NCBI GenBank assembly: GCA_964420285.1
Contig: CAYQTE010000036.1
Span: forward strand, 1 to 46,991
Reading direction: 5' to 3'
DNA: 46,991 nt
Source: CAYQTE01 sp964420285
GTDB lineage: Bacteria > Planctomycetota > Phycisphaerae > Tepidisphaerales > Tepidisphaeraceae
The notes under the pieces: generated by a model
Database searches by the model: none
Seen by the model: the letters and a program-made list of their open reading frames with translations, nothing else
Told to the model about the DNA's origin: nothing
Part shown: piece after piece, positions 9,262 to 18,327 of the stretch
Layout: each line of letters begins with the position of its first letter
How positions within the stretch are numbered: the first letter of the stretch is position 1
Program-made: the position numbers and the translations under genes

Positions 9262-9273
9262 TACAATTATAAA
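9262..9273 (+). promoter_or_regulatory. Possible internal promoter before moxR
   Basis: TACAAT and TATAAA lie back to back in the AT-rich stretch between the VWA gene and moxR, followed by GCCCG. This resembles the TANAAT-GCCSG pattern seen elsewhere in the window. No clear -35. Confidence 0.3.
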
Positions 9274-9316
9274 GCCCGCGGACAGCCGTCCGTCGCTTCC
9301 TTAAGGATCATGCACT

Positions 9317-10366
<1,050 letters not shown>

Positions 10367-10377
10367 TGAAGGAAATA

Positions 10378-10527
10378 TCCCTCGCAGAGGCGCAAAGGCG
10401 CAGAACCAGCAGCAGAACAATAGACCCGGATTTCAACGAAACTCTAAATATGATTGGCAGCCGCCGCATAGCCAATGACCGCCTGAACTCAGAAACGAAC
10501 TCTGCGCCTTTGCGCCTCTGCGCGGGA
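10378..10527. repeat. 150-bp inverted-repeat element between moxR and DUF58 gene
   Basis: Arms of 27 bp (10378-10404 and 10501-10527) are inverted copies with one mismatch; the inner 22 bp (10383-10404 versus 10501-10522) are perfect. The arm is a run of CGCAGAGG/CGCAAAGG-type units. A 96-bp unique centre separates them. The layout is that of a MITE-like or REP-like element inserted within an operon. It ends 8 bp before the DUF58 start codon. Confidence 0.8.
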
Positions 10528-10535
10528 TCTTCTTC

Positions 10536-11438
10536 ATGACTTCCCCCGTCACTGAAAAATCCGGCCTGCTGCTCTCGCCTGACTTCATGGCCCGGCTGGA
10601 TCAGCTTGATATTGTTTCGCGCAAGCTGCTGGCCGGAAAGCTCAAAGGCGAGCGGCGCAGCAAGCGGCGCGGGCAGTCGGTTGAGTTCGCCGACTATCGA
10701 AATTACGTGATCGGCGACGATCTCCGTTTCATCGATTGGAACGTCTACGCCCGGCTCGATCGGCTCTTTCTCAAGGTCTTTCTCGAAGAGGAAGACCTCT
10801 CGCTCTACATTCTGATCGACATGAGCCGCAGCGCCGATTACGGCAACCCGCAAAAGGCCGCTTATCTCCGCCAGGTCGCGGCCGCACTGGGCTATGTCGG
10901 ACTGGTCAATTCCAATCGCGTGTCCGTCGCTGCCATGACTGGCGGAAGCATGATCGAAACCGGCGCCATGCGCGGAAGGAGCAAAGTCTCGCAGCTTATG
11001 GATTTCGTCGGCAAGCTCGAACCCTCCGGCGCCGGCGACCTGGCCGATGCCTGCCGGCGCTTCGCTCTGGTGCATCGGGTCAAGGGCGTCTGCGTCGTGC
11101 TGAGCGATTTTTTCGACAAGGGCGGTTTCGAGAACGGCCTGCGCTACCTGGCTGGCGGGAAATACGACCTGTTCTGCGTGCAGGTCTTGTGCCCGCAGGA
11201 GATCGATCCGGATTTGCAGGGCGATCTCAAGCTCCGCGACATGGAAGATGACGACATGGCCGAAGTCTCGATCACCCAGCCGCTGATCAAGAAATACAAG
11301 GCGAATCTTAATGCGTATTGCCTGGCGCTGAAGGATTATCTGAGCCGTCGCGGCGGAACGTATTTGTTTACCAGCACGGATGTCCCGTTCGACACCCTGG
11401 TGCTGAATTATCTGCGCGAGCGCGGACTGTTGGGCTAG
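10536..11438 (+). CDS. DUF58 domain protein (VWA-like)
   Basis: DUF58 proteins are standard partners of MoxR ATPases. The family signature is seen in FADYRNYVIGDD and RFIDWNVYARLDRLF, followed by a MIDAS motif DMSRS (95-99), which starts the embedded VWA fold. No signal peptide or membrane helix is visible, so the protein is likely cytoplasmic or peripheral. Length 300 is normal. No good Shine-Dalgarno is seen because the inverted-repeat element ends 8 bp upstream; hairpin formation there could affect its translation. Follows moxR by 169 bp on the same strand. Confidence 0.92.
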   Translation: MTSPVTEKSGLLLSPDFMARLDQLDIVSRKLLAGKLKGERRSKRRGQSVEFADYRNYVIGDDLRFIDWNVYARLDRLFLKVFLEEEDLSLYILIDMSRSADYGNPQKAAYLRQVAAALGYVGLVNSNRVSVAAMTGGSMIETGAMRGRSKVSQLMDFVGKLEPSGAGDLADACRRFALVHRVKGVCVVLSDFFDKGGFENGLRYLAGGKYDLFCVQVLCPQEIDPDLQGDLKLRDMEDDDMAEVSITQPLIKKYKANLNAYCLALKDYLSRRGGTYLFTSTDVPFDTLVLNYLRERGLLG

Positions 11439-11516
11439 ACGATCGTATGACGCACGAGAATGCACAACTTCATGAGGACGGCGCGCCCGAATTCGCGCCC
11501 GGCCGTCTTTTCCTCC

Positions 11517-11641
11517 TCCCCTTGTATTCAGGGGGAGGAATGAGGTGGGGGTTCTTGGCGGGTGGTGCTCGACTGCTCAAACCGCTCAAAGTGCGGGCAC
11601 GGCTCACCCCCACCCTAACCCTCCCCCTGAGTACAAGGGGA
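11517..11641. repeat. Palindromic intergenic element, family A copy 2
   Basis: Arms of 36 bp (11517-11552 and 11606-11641) are inverted repeats with about 5 mismatches, spaced by 53 bp. The arm shares the core TTGTAYTCAGGGGGAGG and the following GGGTGGGGG with the copy at 3674-3782. It lies in the leader of the BatA-like gene. Confidence 0.75.
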
Positions 11642-11685
11642 TGGGAAAAGAGGGTGTCCGTGTCGATCTGTGCAGGGGGCCGGCC

Positions 11686-13677
11686 ATGAGTTGGTTCCCG
11701 ACATTTCTCAACGCCGGCTATGCCGCCGCCGCCGCCGCGGTGGTCGTGCCGCTGCTTCTGTTGCTCTATTTCCTCAAGCTGCGCCGCCGTGAATTGCCGG
11801 TCAGTTCGACGCTTTTGTGGCGAAAAGCGGTTCAGGATCTCCAGGTCAACTCGCCGTTTCAGCGGCTGCGCAAGAACCTGCTGCTGTTTCTCCAGATGCT
11901 CATCCTGTTGTCGTTGGCGTTGGCCCTGGCCCGACCGGTGGTCAATTACACGCCGCCGCCCGGCGGATTGACGGTCATTCTCATCGATCGCTCGGCGTCG
12001 ATGAGCGCGTTTGACGGGAAGGTGATGCGCCTGGACCAGGCGAAGAAGACCGCCGACGAGATCATCGACGCGCTGCCGCGCGGCGGGCGGGCCATGGTCA
12101 TCGCCTTCGACGACTCGGCCCAGACGGTGCAGCCGTTCACCACGGATGCCACTGCTCTGCGCAACGCGGTCGATTCAATCACGCCGTCGGACCGGCCCAC
12201 CCGGTTGAAACTCGCCTATGAACTGGCCAACGCCGACATGAACTCCGCCCTGGCCGATCCGAATTTTCAGCAGACGGCCAAGCCGGATGTGTATCTCATC
12301 TCCGATGGGCGTGCTCTGGACGCCGGCCAGGTGTCGCTGCAAACGCAGGTGAAGTTCGAGCAGGTTGGCTCGCCGGACACGCCCAATATCGCCATCGTCA
12401 CGCTCAACGCCAAGCGGAATTACGAGCATCCGACGCAGGTGGAGGTCTTTGCGCGGCTGGCGAATTTCGGGCCGAAGCCGGTGACGGATGTGGGCGTGCA
12501 GTTGTCCGTTGACGGCCAGGTCCGCAGCGCCGGCGTTGCCAGTCTGCTGCCGGAGCGCTTCACCGAGGATCAGAAACGCGCGGCAACCGACAAAGGATTT
12601 GTCCCGCGCGACAGTATCGCGTTCCCCACGTTGGATATCACCAGCGCCGCCGTCATCAAGGTCGAGCAGACGGCCACAGAACATGACGCTCTGGCGGCCG
12701 ACGATGTGGCCTATGTCGTGGTTCCGCCCGCCAAGCAGCTCAGCGTTCTGGTGGTGGGCGACGGGAATTATTTTCTGGACAAGGCACTGTCGGTGCTGTC
12801 GCTGAAGAAGCCCGATGCGCTGGTCCCGACCGATTACGAAAAGAAACTGCCCGACAACTACGACGTGATCATTTTTGACCGCTACAGCCCCACCAAGCTT
12901 CCGCCGGCCGGTGGTTTCATCTATCTGGGCGCCGTGCCGCCGAACCTGGCGCTGAAGGCGGCCAAGGATGCCGACGGCAAGGTGATTACGATGGACGATG
13001 TGACGGTGCTCGATTGGAAGCACGATCACCCGATCCTGCGCGATCTCATCCTCACCAAGCTCTGGGCCCGCAAACAGACCAAGCTCCTGCCGACGCTCGA
13101 TTCGGAAGTTCTCATCGACGGCTCCGGCGGGCCGCTGCTGGTCCTGCACCATGAAGGCCGCGGCACGCATCTGGTCCTGGCGTTCGATCCGCTGGACAGC
13201 AACTGGCCGGTCCGGCCCAGCTTTCCCGTTTTTCTGCAAAACGCGCTGGAGTACCTGGCCCTTGGTTCGGATATGAACGTGCGCCAGTCGTACGAGCCCG
13301 GCCAGGCCGTGCGCATCCCCCGCGTCGATCTGCAAAAGATGGATTCAATCCCCACGCGCGTGCGGATCATTGGCCCGGCCGGCTCGGTCAGCGCCGAGGT
13401 TCCGCCGACCGGTGATTTCGCCCTGCCGGCGATGGAGCGCGTCGGCCTGTACGCCACCGATCCGCCTATTCCCGGCTACGAGAAGATCGCCGTGAATCTG
13501 CTGGATGCCAATGAAAGTAACCTGCTCCCGGCCGACACCGCCCCCGGCGGCGGCAATTCCCCCGCCGTCGCCGCCGGCGCCAAGAGCCGACTTGAGCTGT
13601 GGTGGTGGATCGTCATCGCCGCCGTGGGTTTCTCGATGATCGAATGGTGGGTCTACACGCGGCGGGTGCATTTGTAG
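11686..13677 (+). CDS. BatA-like membrane protein with VWA domain
   Basis: An aerotolerance-type (BatA N-terminal) membrane protein. The N-terminal pair of helices (about 11-30 and 66-86), with the motif FLKLRRRELPVSST between them, is diagnostic. A VWA domain follows with MIDAS DRSAS (101-105). The centre is beta-rich and includes a segment beginning QLSVLVVGDGNYFLDKAL that resembles the amidotransferase-like fold of the gene at 6010. A C-terminal helix (WWWIVIAAVGFSMIEWWVY) anchors the end. The start at 11686 is chosen because the BatA family begins at this point; an upstream ATG at 11545 would add 47 residues read through the palindromic repeat. Last gene of the cluster; its stop lies 11 bp from a convergent lipoprotein gene. 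Confidence 0.88.
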   Translation: MSWFPTFLNAGYAAAAAAVVVPLLLLLYFLKLRRRELPVSSTLLWRKAVQDLQVNSPFQRLRKNLLLFLQMLILLSLALALARPVVNYTPPPGGLTVILIDRSASMSAFDGKVMRLDQAKKTADEIIDALPRGGRAMVIAFDDSAQTVQPFTTDATALRNAVDSITPSDRPTRLKLAYELANADMNSALADPNFQQTAKPDVYLISDGRALDAGQVSLQTQVKFEQVGSPDTPNIAIVTLNAKRNYEHPTQVEVFARLANFGPKPVTDVGVQLSVDGQVRSAGVASLLPERFTEDQKRAATDKGFVPRDSIAFPTLDITSAAVIKVEQTATEHDALAADDVAYVVVPPAKQLSVLVVGDGNYFLDKALSVLSLKKPDALVPTDYEKKLPDNYDVIIFDRYSPTKLPPAGGFIYLGAVPPNLALKAAKDADGKVITMDDVTVLDWKHDHPILRDLILTKLWARKQTKLLPTLDSEVLIDGSGGPLLVLHHEGRGTHLVLAFDPLDSNWPVRPSFPVFLQNALEYLALGSDMNVRQSYEPGQAVRIPRVDLQKMDSIPTRVRIIGPAGSVSAEVPPTGDFALPAMERVGLYATDPPIPGYEKIAVNLLDANESNLLPADTAPGGGNSPAVAAGAKSRLELWWWIVIAAVGFSMIEWWVYTRRVHL

Positions 13678-13688
13678 GGCAAATCCGC

Positions 13689-14285
13689 TCAACGCCGCCG
13701 GACCACGACCACGCCGCCGACGTACGGGCCGGGGCGATAGGGATAAGGTCCCCAGTACGGATCGTCGCGGTAATAATAAACCCGCTGATATTCGCGCTGG
13801 AAGTCGGCGATCTGCTCGACCGGTTGCGGGCCGATCTGCAAACCCCAGCGGAGCTGAAGCGAATCCAGATCAAAATCGTCATACGACTTGCCGTCGGGGA
13901 ACGGGAAATACGCCGTCACCAGCGCCGATTCTCCGGGCGTGAGCATAACCGGCGCGGGCGCCACCACCGGCGGGCCGAACCGGAACAGATTGCCGGTGGT
14001 CAGTTCCAGCGAGGTGGGATTGAGCGAAATCGTTTCCGGTCCGTTGTTGTCCAGGCGCAGGCGCACCTCGACCGATTCCGGAACATTCGCCTTCTGATCC
14101 TCATATCGCACACCCACGACCGAAGCGTAGGCACGAACCGGCGGCGGCTCGTTGGGCTGTGTCGCCGGAATATCCGCCACCACCGGCCGGGGCTGGTACA
14201 AATACCCGTCCACGTACGGTGATGAAGAACATCCGACCGCCCAGCCAATCAGCGGCAGGCAGATGGCAAGATAAACCCGCTTCAT
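13689..14285 (-). CDS. Planctomycete-type lipoprotein, unknown function
   Basis: A 198-residue putative lipoprotein. From the ATG at 14285 the sequence starts MKRVYLAICLPLIGWAVGCSSS, a signal peptide with lipobox AVGC, so the mature protein would be lipid-anchored at Cys19. GGAGGTG sits 4 nt before this ATG, which rules against the upstream start at 14324. The body is beta-rich, with a stretch about Asn-Asn-Gly-Pro-Glu and hydrophobic alternation suggesting an immunoglobulin-like fold, and the C-terminus is Tyr/Pro/Arg-rich. I do not recognise a family. A TACAAT box lies at 14312-14317 on this strand. Confidence 0.75.
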   Translation of the reverse strand: MKRVYLAICLPLIGWAVGCSSSPYVDGYLYQPRPVVADIPATQPNEPPPVRAYASVVGVRYEDQKANVPESVEVRLRLDNNGPETISLNPTSLELTTGNLFRFGPPVVAPAPVMLTPGESALVTAYFPFPDGKSYDDFDLDSLQLRWGLQIGPQPVEQIADFQREYQRVYYYRDDPYWGPYPYRPGPYVGGVVVVRRR

Positions 14286-14311
14286 AAGCACCTCCAGTTT
14301 TCCACGAAGAC

Positions 14312-14317
14312 ATTGTA
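14312..14317 (-). promoter_or_regulatory. Putative -10 box (TACAAT) for the lipoprotein gene
   Basis: On the minus strand, TACAAT lies 26 bp upstream of the lipoprotein ATG at 14285. The opposite strand carries TAGAAT at 14376 for the next gene, making a divergent promoter region. Confidence 0.4.
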
Positions 14318-14375
14318 GCAGCATGCAGCGAACGTCGCGCCGGCCGGACGGCGTTCATATTTGTCCGCCGCGCGA

Positions 14376-14381
14376 TAGAAT
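14376..14381 (+). promoter_or_regulatory. Putative -10 box (TAGAAT-GCCCG)
   Basis: TAGAAT followed directly by GCCCG, 26 bp before the ATG at 14408. A weak -35 candidate TTCATA lies at 14354-14359 (16-bp spacer). Confidence 0.45.
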
Positions 14382-14407
14382 GCCCGCTCACTTACGGAAG
14401 GAACACC

Positions 14408-15037
14408 ATGACCCGTCTCGAAATTGCGACACTGGCCTGCAAGATACTGGCGCTGTGGATGTTCGCCCAGGCGGTGACCTATCTTGCCGCAATAATCCCC
14501 ACGCTGATTGCCCTTATGGGCCGCATGTTCAGCTACCCGCCCCTTGGCTGGCGGGATTTTGACAGTTTGGTGCTGCCCCTTCAGCTTCTTGCCGGGCAAG
14601 TCGCGGTTGGATTGGTCTTGTGGTTCAAGGCGGAATGGACCGCCCGCCGGATGGTCTCGCACGAATCGACTCCGGTGGCCGGATCGAATATCACGCAAGC
14701 CGACGTGATGGCCGTGGCCTTTTGCGCGGTCGGGGTTTTTACTCTGATTCCCGCGCTCCAGTCGGTGGCGCGGCAGATCGCGGGGCTTGTCATGGGAACG
14801 TATCGCTCTCCCTCGGAGGTGCTGGGTAGCCCCAGTTTCTGGTCATCGGTCCTGGTGCTGGCCGTCTCGCTGTGGCTGATCGTCGGCTCGCACGGCGTCG
14901 TGCGCCTGGTGCTGTGGGCGCGATCGGCCGCGGGTACGCGAGGCGCTGAGACGCCGGGGATTTGCGCCAAGTGCGGCTACGACCTCCGCGCCACGCCCGA
15001 CCGCTGCCCGGAATGCGGAACGATTCCGCCGAAGTGA
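14408..15037 (+). CDS. Membrane protein with C-terminal zinc ribbon, unknown function
   Basis: A 209-residue protein with about four hydrophobic segments (roughly 5-40, 57-78, 97-122 and 145-170) and a short cytosolic C-terminus containing CAKCGYDLR and CPECG, a CxxC...CxxC zinc ribbon. This CGYDLR-type tail is common on otherwise unrelated planctomycete membrane proteins, where it may serve as a small interaction module; that is family knowledge, not shown here. GGAAGGA lies 5 nt before the ATG, and a TAGAAT box lies at 14376. No enzymatic motif is visible. Confidence 0.8.
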   Translation: MTRLEIATLACKILALWMFAQAVTYLAAIIPTLIALMGRMFSYPPLGWRDFDSLVLPLQLLAGQVAVGLVLWFKAEWTARRMVSHESTPVAGSNITQADVMAVAFCAVGVFTLIPALQSVARQIAGLVMGTYRSPSEVLGSPSFWSSVLVLAVSLWLIVGSHGVVRLVLWARSAAGTRGAETPGICAKCGYDLRATPDRCPECGTIPPK

Positions 15038-15046
15038 TTTTGCGGG

Positions 15047-15052
15047 TACAAT
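15047..15052 (+). promoter_or_regulatory. Putative -10 box (TACAAT) giving a possible leaderless mRNA
   Basis: TACAAT followed by GCCGGC and then ATG at 15059. Only 6 nt separate the hexamer and start codon, so transcription would begin at or next to the ATG. No Shine-Dalgarno is present. Confidence 0.45.
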
Positions 15053-15058
15053 GCCGGC

Positions 15059-15286
15059 ATGGAATTGGGAAAAGGACAAAGGCCGCCGTGCATCGAATTG
15101 ATCGACGAGGATGTCGCTCGGATTTTGCGCGGGATGTCGGGGACCAAGCGTTTGCGTATTGCGAGCGAAATGTACCGAAAGACTCGGCTGTTGCTGATCG
15201 GTTACTTGCGCCACGAGCATCCCGATTGGGACGAGGGGCAGGTCAAGCGCGAGGCCATCCGGAGGATGTCGCATGGAGCAGTATGA
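15059..15286 (+). CDS. Antitoxin-like small protein
   Basis: A 75-residue protein whose centre (RLRIASEMYRKTRLLL) and C-terminus (HPDWDEGQVKREAIRRMSHG) match the pattern of small helical proteins that precede nucleotidyltransferase-fold genes, annotated in databases as antitoxin-like (Rv0078B-related; from memory). It overlaps the next reading frame by 14 bp, which is typical of a co-translated toxin-antitoxin pair. It is intact, whereas its presumed partner is frameshifted. A leaderless start is likely given the TACAAT box 6 nt upstream. Confidence 0.65.
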   Translation: MELGKGQRPPCIELIDEDVARILRGMSGTKRLRIASEMYRKTRLLLIGYLRHEHPDWDEGQVKREAIRRMSHGAV

Positions 15287-15841
15287 GCTTCTGCAGTTCG
15301 TCGCCGGCAACATCGAGGAAATGGGCCTGCGATATTTCGTGACCGGATCGACCGCGACCATCTTCTACGCGGAGCCGCGGCTAACAAACGATATTGAGTT
15401 GTTGTTGATTTGTCGCTGCGCGATGTCGGCGAGTTTTGCCGCCGATTTTCCCAGCGGGGTCTCTATGTAAGCGAGGATGCGGCGCGCCAAGCGGTGCTTG
15501 ACAGAACGCAATTCAATCTCATTGATCCGGAGTCGGGCGTGAAAGTGGACGTCATCGTCCCGGAGTCCAATGCCTTCAACGAATCACGATTTGCCCGCGC
15601 GCGGCGCGTTCGCGCGACTGGCGAGATTGTGGCGTGGTTTTCCTCACCCGAAGACGCGATCATCAAGAAGATGGAATACTACCGTGAAGGCGGCTCGGAA
15701 AAGCACCTTCGCGATATCGCCAGCGTCCTGACCACCAGCCGGGACCAGATTGATATGGCATATATTGATCGTTGGGCCGGGCAACTCGGCCTTGACGATC
15801 TCTGGAACACCATTAAGGCACGCATGAAGCCCAAGGGCTAA
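15273..15841 (+). pseudogene. Frameshifted nucleotidyltransferase (AbiEii/DUF6036-like)
   Basis: Two frames together encode one protein of about 190 residues. The first (15273 onwards) gives VAGNIEEMGLRYFVTGSTA and EPRLTNDIE, the nucleotidyltransferase GS motif and first acidic residues. The second (to 15841) carries DLSLRDVGEFCRRF and the rest, with KVDVIVP as a likely third acidic strand. Restoring one base in the GAGTTGTTGTTGAT run at about 15397-15407 would give NDIEVVVDLSLRDVG, the expected strand. Such proteins can be toxins that nucleotidylate targets. As it stands the gene is probably inactive, unless translation slips or the deletion is an assembly error at the TTG repeat. Confidence 0.75.
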
Positions 15842-16305
15842 CGCCAAAAGAAGAACCACGCTCCGGCCACGATGATCGCCTGCGTGGCGATGGCGGTGAG
15901 GATCATCAGTTTCCACGGCGGAGGGCAGGAGCGGTCGGGCGGCAACTCCGTCTGCTCGTCCGTGGATTGCGTCGCGGCGTCGGATCGGCTGGTGCGGTGG
16001 ACGACGGCGGCGATGATGAGGTTGGCTTCAAATCGGTCGATGCCGGTTTGTTCGGCTTGACGCAACAGCGCCTGGCGGGCGGAATAGCGAAGCGTTGTTC
16101 CGTCCATTTGCGATGCGACGAGGCGGGCGAAGGCGCCGGCCTGTGAGGGCTTGGTCACTTCGCACGGAACGAGCGACCGGCCGGAGATGGCGGATAATTC
16201 CTGGTACATCCGTCGGGGCTGGCCGCCATATCGCGCCCGCGCCTGCCGCGAGAGGCGGCAGTAATCGGCAATTGAATATCGACTTGTCAATACCGCGGCG
16301 GACAT
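15838..16305 (-). CDS. Hypothetical tail-anchored protein
   Basis: A 155-residue protein of unknown function. The start at 16305 is preferred because the longer frame (to 16443) would run through the divergent promoter region and start of the gene at 16429. The conserved-looking core LLRQAEQTGIDRFEANLIIA is helical, the linker is Ser/Thr/Pro-rich, and a C-terminal hydrophobic segment (LMILTAIATQAIIVAGAWFFFW) would anchor it in the membrane with the rest in the cytoplasm. The stop codon overlaps that of the convergent nucleotidyltransferase by 3 bp. I have seen similar small proteins in planctomycetes but cannot name a family. Confidence 0.65.
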   Translation of the reverse strand: MSAAVLTSRYSIADYCRLSRQARARYGGQPRRMYQELSAISGRSLVPCEVTKPSQAGAFARLVASQMDGTTLRYSARQALLRQAEQTGIDRFEANLIIAAVVHRTSRSDAATQSTDEQTELPPDRSCPPPWKLMILTAIATQAIIVAGAWFFFWR

Positions 16306-16428
16306 GAGAAACAGACTAACCCATGCCTGTGCCGGGGCCGCGAATTTCGTGCGTTCGCGACAGCATCGCCACCGCCGCAACGACCGGCTGTACCGGTTAT
16401 GACGATCGTGACGTACACTGGTCGCGCT

Positions 16429-17259
16429 ATGGATGGGCGGCACAGCAAATCGCGGCGAACCATCGCCCGCCTCGCCGCTCTGCTGGCGATTGCGGCCGTG
16501 GGGGCGATCGTGGTGTTAATCATGTTGGCCCGTCAGCCGCCGGGTTGGTACGCGGCCGCGCTGCAATTTGATCCCGCGGCGGCAAACGACGCCGATCAGA
16601 AGCTGGCTGGCATCGTGAGCTGGGCCGCCGGCGTACAAGCGAGCGAGACGCGCCAGCGCCTTGCGGCAGCGTCCGGTAATCCAGCGGCGGGGGCATCGGA
16701 AAACGCTGGTCCGATAACCGTGGAATTCACCGCGGCGCAGATCAATTCGTTTATTCGCAAGTGGTTTCCGGCCGCGGCAGGCTCCGCAGGCCAATGGGGC
16801 GACGTCGCCGTAGAACTGGAGGACGGCCGGATCATTCTGGCCGGGCGGATGGGCGGGGGATCGACAGTCCTGAGCGTGCCCGTCGAGCCGGTTATCGACG
16901 GACAGGGTCGGCTCATCGCGACGGCTGGAGGCGCGCATGCCGGACGGCTGCCGATTCCAGCGGCGATGTTGTCCGGGTCGATCGCGCAAGCCAGGGCATC
17001 GCTACAATCGCAATTGTCCACATGGCAATCGCAGGCCAGGATCGACGCGGATGGAATCGGCAATCCCGCAGCCGCCAACGTCTGCATGGCGCGACTGTGC
17101 ATCGCGTTGTTGGACAGTGCGGCCGGGCGGGCGAGTCCCGTTGATCCGATCGTGATGGTGCCGTTCGATCCGTCGCGCGCCAGCCGGCGGCTTTCTGTGC
17201 GCGTGGAGGCGATAGCGATTGATAGCCGGTCCATCACGCTGCGGCTGGCGAGAAAGTAG
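16429..17259 (+). CDS. Hypothetical membrane-anchored protein
   Basis: A 276-residue protein with one N-terminal helix (about 14-36, rich in Ala/Val/Ile) and an otherwise extracytoplasmic body. PPGWY follows the helix. The body alternates short strands and helices, with EFTAAQINSFIRKWF the most distinctive segment; the pattern suggests a planctomycete family of unknown role. The ATG at 16429 is favoured over 16399 because a TACACT box at 16414-16419 lies just 9 nt upstream. No catalytic motif is visible. Its divergent neighbour at 15838 shares the same promoter region, but a functional link is only suggested by position. Confidence 0.65.
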   Translation: MDGRHSKSRRTIARLAALLAIAAVGAIVVLIMLARQPPGWYAAALQFDPAAANDADQKLAGIVSWAAGVQASETRQRLAAASGNPAAGASENAGPITVEFTAAQINSFIRKWFPAAAGSAGQWGDVAVELEDGRIILAGRMGGGSTVLSVPVEPVIDGQGRLIATAGGAHAGRLPIPAAMLSGSIAQARASLQSQLSTWQSQARIDADGIGNPAAANVCMARLCIALLDSAAGRASPVDPIVMVPFDPSRASRRLSVRVEAIAIDSRSITLRLARK

Positions 17260-17354
17260 ATCGCTTTACGGGTAGAGAGTAGAAAGTAGAGGGTTGGGCC
17301 AGAGAACGGAAGACGATCACACGGTGGCACATGTGCGTGCTGGAATATCTCGAA

Positions 17355-17427
17355 TGGAGCCGACCGGGCTCGAACCGGCAACCCCTGCCTTGCAAAAGCA
17401 GTGCTCTCCCAATTGAGCTACGGCCCC
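17355..17427 (-). tRNA. tRNA-Ala (anticodon TGC)
   Basis: The 73-nt sequence on the minus strand folds into a complete cloverleaf: 7-bp acceptor stem, D arm GCTC/GAGC, anticodon stem CTGCT/GGCAG around the loop TTTGCAA, and T arm with TTCGAGC. Anticodon TGC and the G3:U70 wobble pair, the main identity element of tRNA-Ala, agree. The 3' CCA is not encoded. Confidence 0.97.
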
Positions 17428-17440
17428 GACGCGGGCGATC

Positions 17441-18238
17441 TTAGACGCTAGCGGTCTGGCCAGCAACGGCGGTGGCCTGTTTGGTGCCCGTGTATTCCGA
17501 AAAAATGCCCAATTCCACATGGCGTCCCACCGCGGCAAACCCCGCCGTGGACAGCGCGGCTTGGACGGCGGTGGGCGGAACGCAGGCGGCGATCGTGTCC
17601 CAGTAATAGGTCCAGAGATGCTGTGTCGATCGGCGCCGGCCGATGATGCGGGCCATGCCGGGAACCACACTGCGCATGTAGAATTTCAAAAGGAGCGTGG
17701 CCAGCGAGCCAGCGGGCTTGGTGATTTCCAGAACGCACAACCGGCCGCCGGGTCGCAGGACGCGATGGAATTCGGCGAAGGTGACCGACAAATCGCTGAG
17801 ATGCCGCAGGGCATAACCCATGGAGAGGAAATCGAAGGAGTTGTCGGCGAAGGGAAGTCGCTCGCCGGTGGCGATGACGGGGCGGATGCCCAGCGCGCGG
17901 GCGGCCAGTTCGAGCATGCCGTGACTGGGGTCCAGGCCGATGACGCGCTGCGGCGAGCCGGTGATGGTGCAGGCTTCGCGCGCCACCAGGCCGGTGCCAA
18001 TGGCAACATCAAGGACGAGTTGTCCCTGTTTCAGCCCGGCGCGTTCCAGGGCGCGGCGACGATACCATGATCCGCTGCCCAGGCCGATGAGGCGTTCGAT
18101 GCGGTCGTAATCGGGCGCCGTATCGTCAAAGATCTTGCGGACGAAATCGGTTTTGCCGGACCTGGGATCGTAATATTTTGCCAAATCGGGATGAGGGGGA
18201 AGAGGCTGCGGATGAACGGTGGCGGTTGCGTCCGACAT
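17441..18238 (-). CDS. ubiE: UbiE/MenG-type quinone C-methyltransferase
   Basis: SAM-dependent methyltransferase expected to act on demethylmenaquinone or a related quinone intermediate. An N-terminal segment FDDTAPDYDRIERLIGLGSG is the UbiE family signature (F-D-x-x-A-x-x-Y-D). Motif I is VLDVAIGTG (about 75-83), the acidic loop LDPSHGML follows, and ALRHLSD and LRPGGRLCVLEIT are motifs II and III. The length of 265 is slightly above the usual 230-250 because of a Pro-rich N-terminus. The gene lies just upstream of tRNA-Ala on the same strand and is divergent from the GlpD-like gene. No other quinone gene is in view, so menaquinone versus ubiquinone cannot be settled; menaquinone fits a planctomycete. 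Confidence 0.85.
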   Translation of the reverse strand: MSDATATVHPQPLPPHPDLAKYYDPRSGKTDFVRKIFDDTAPDYDRIERLIGLGSGSWYRRRALERAGLKQGQLVLDVAIGTGLVAREACTITGSPQRVIGLDPSHGMLELAARALGIRPVIATGERLPFADNSFDFLSMGYALRHLSDLSVTFAEFHRVLRPGGRLCVLEITKPAGSLATLLLKFYMRSVVPGMARIIGRRRSTQHLWTYYWDTIAACVPPTAVQAALSTAGFAAVGRHVELGIFSEYTGTKQATAVAGQTASV

Positions 18239-18301
18239 GACGCGGAGTGTACAGCAAGTCGGGCGATTTTGGCAGATGCGGGCGATTTTGGTGCGACTGG
18301 T

Positions 18302-18307
18302 TATACT
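18302..18307 (+). promoter_or_regulatory. Putative -10 box (TATACT) for the GlpD-like gene
   Basis: TATACT lies 20 bp upstream of the ATG at 18328, in the 90-bp divergent region shared with the UbiE-type gene. No good -35 at 16-18 bp. Confidence 0.35.
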
Positions 18308-18327
18308 CTGCGCGTCCCGGAACCTGT

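Noticed and set aside
11545..11685. N-terminal extension of the BatA-like gene
   Set aside because: The 47 added residues are encoded by the palindromic repeat and do not look like protein; the family begins at MSWFPTFLN.
17270..17294. Imperfect AGTAGA repeats just upstream of tRNA-Ala
   Set aside because: Too short and degenerate to call a repeat element.
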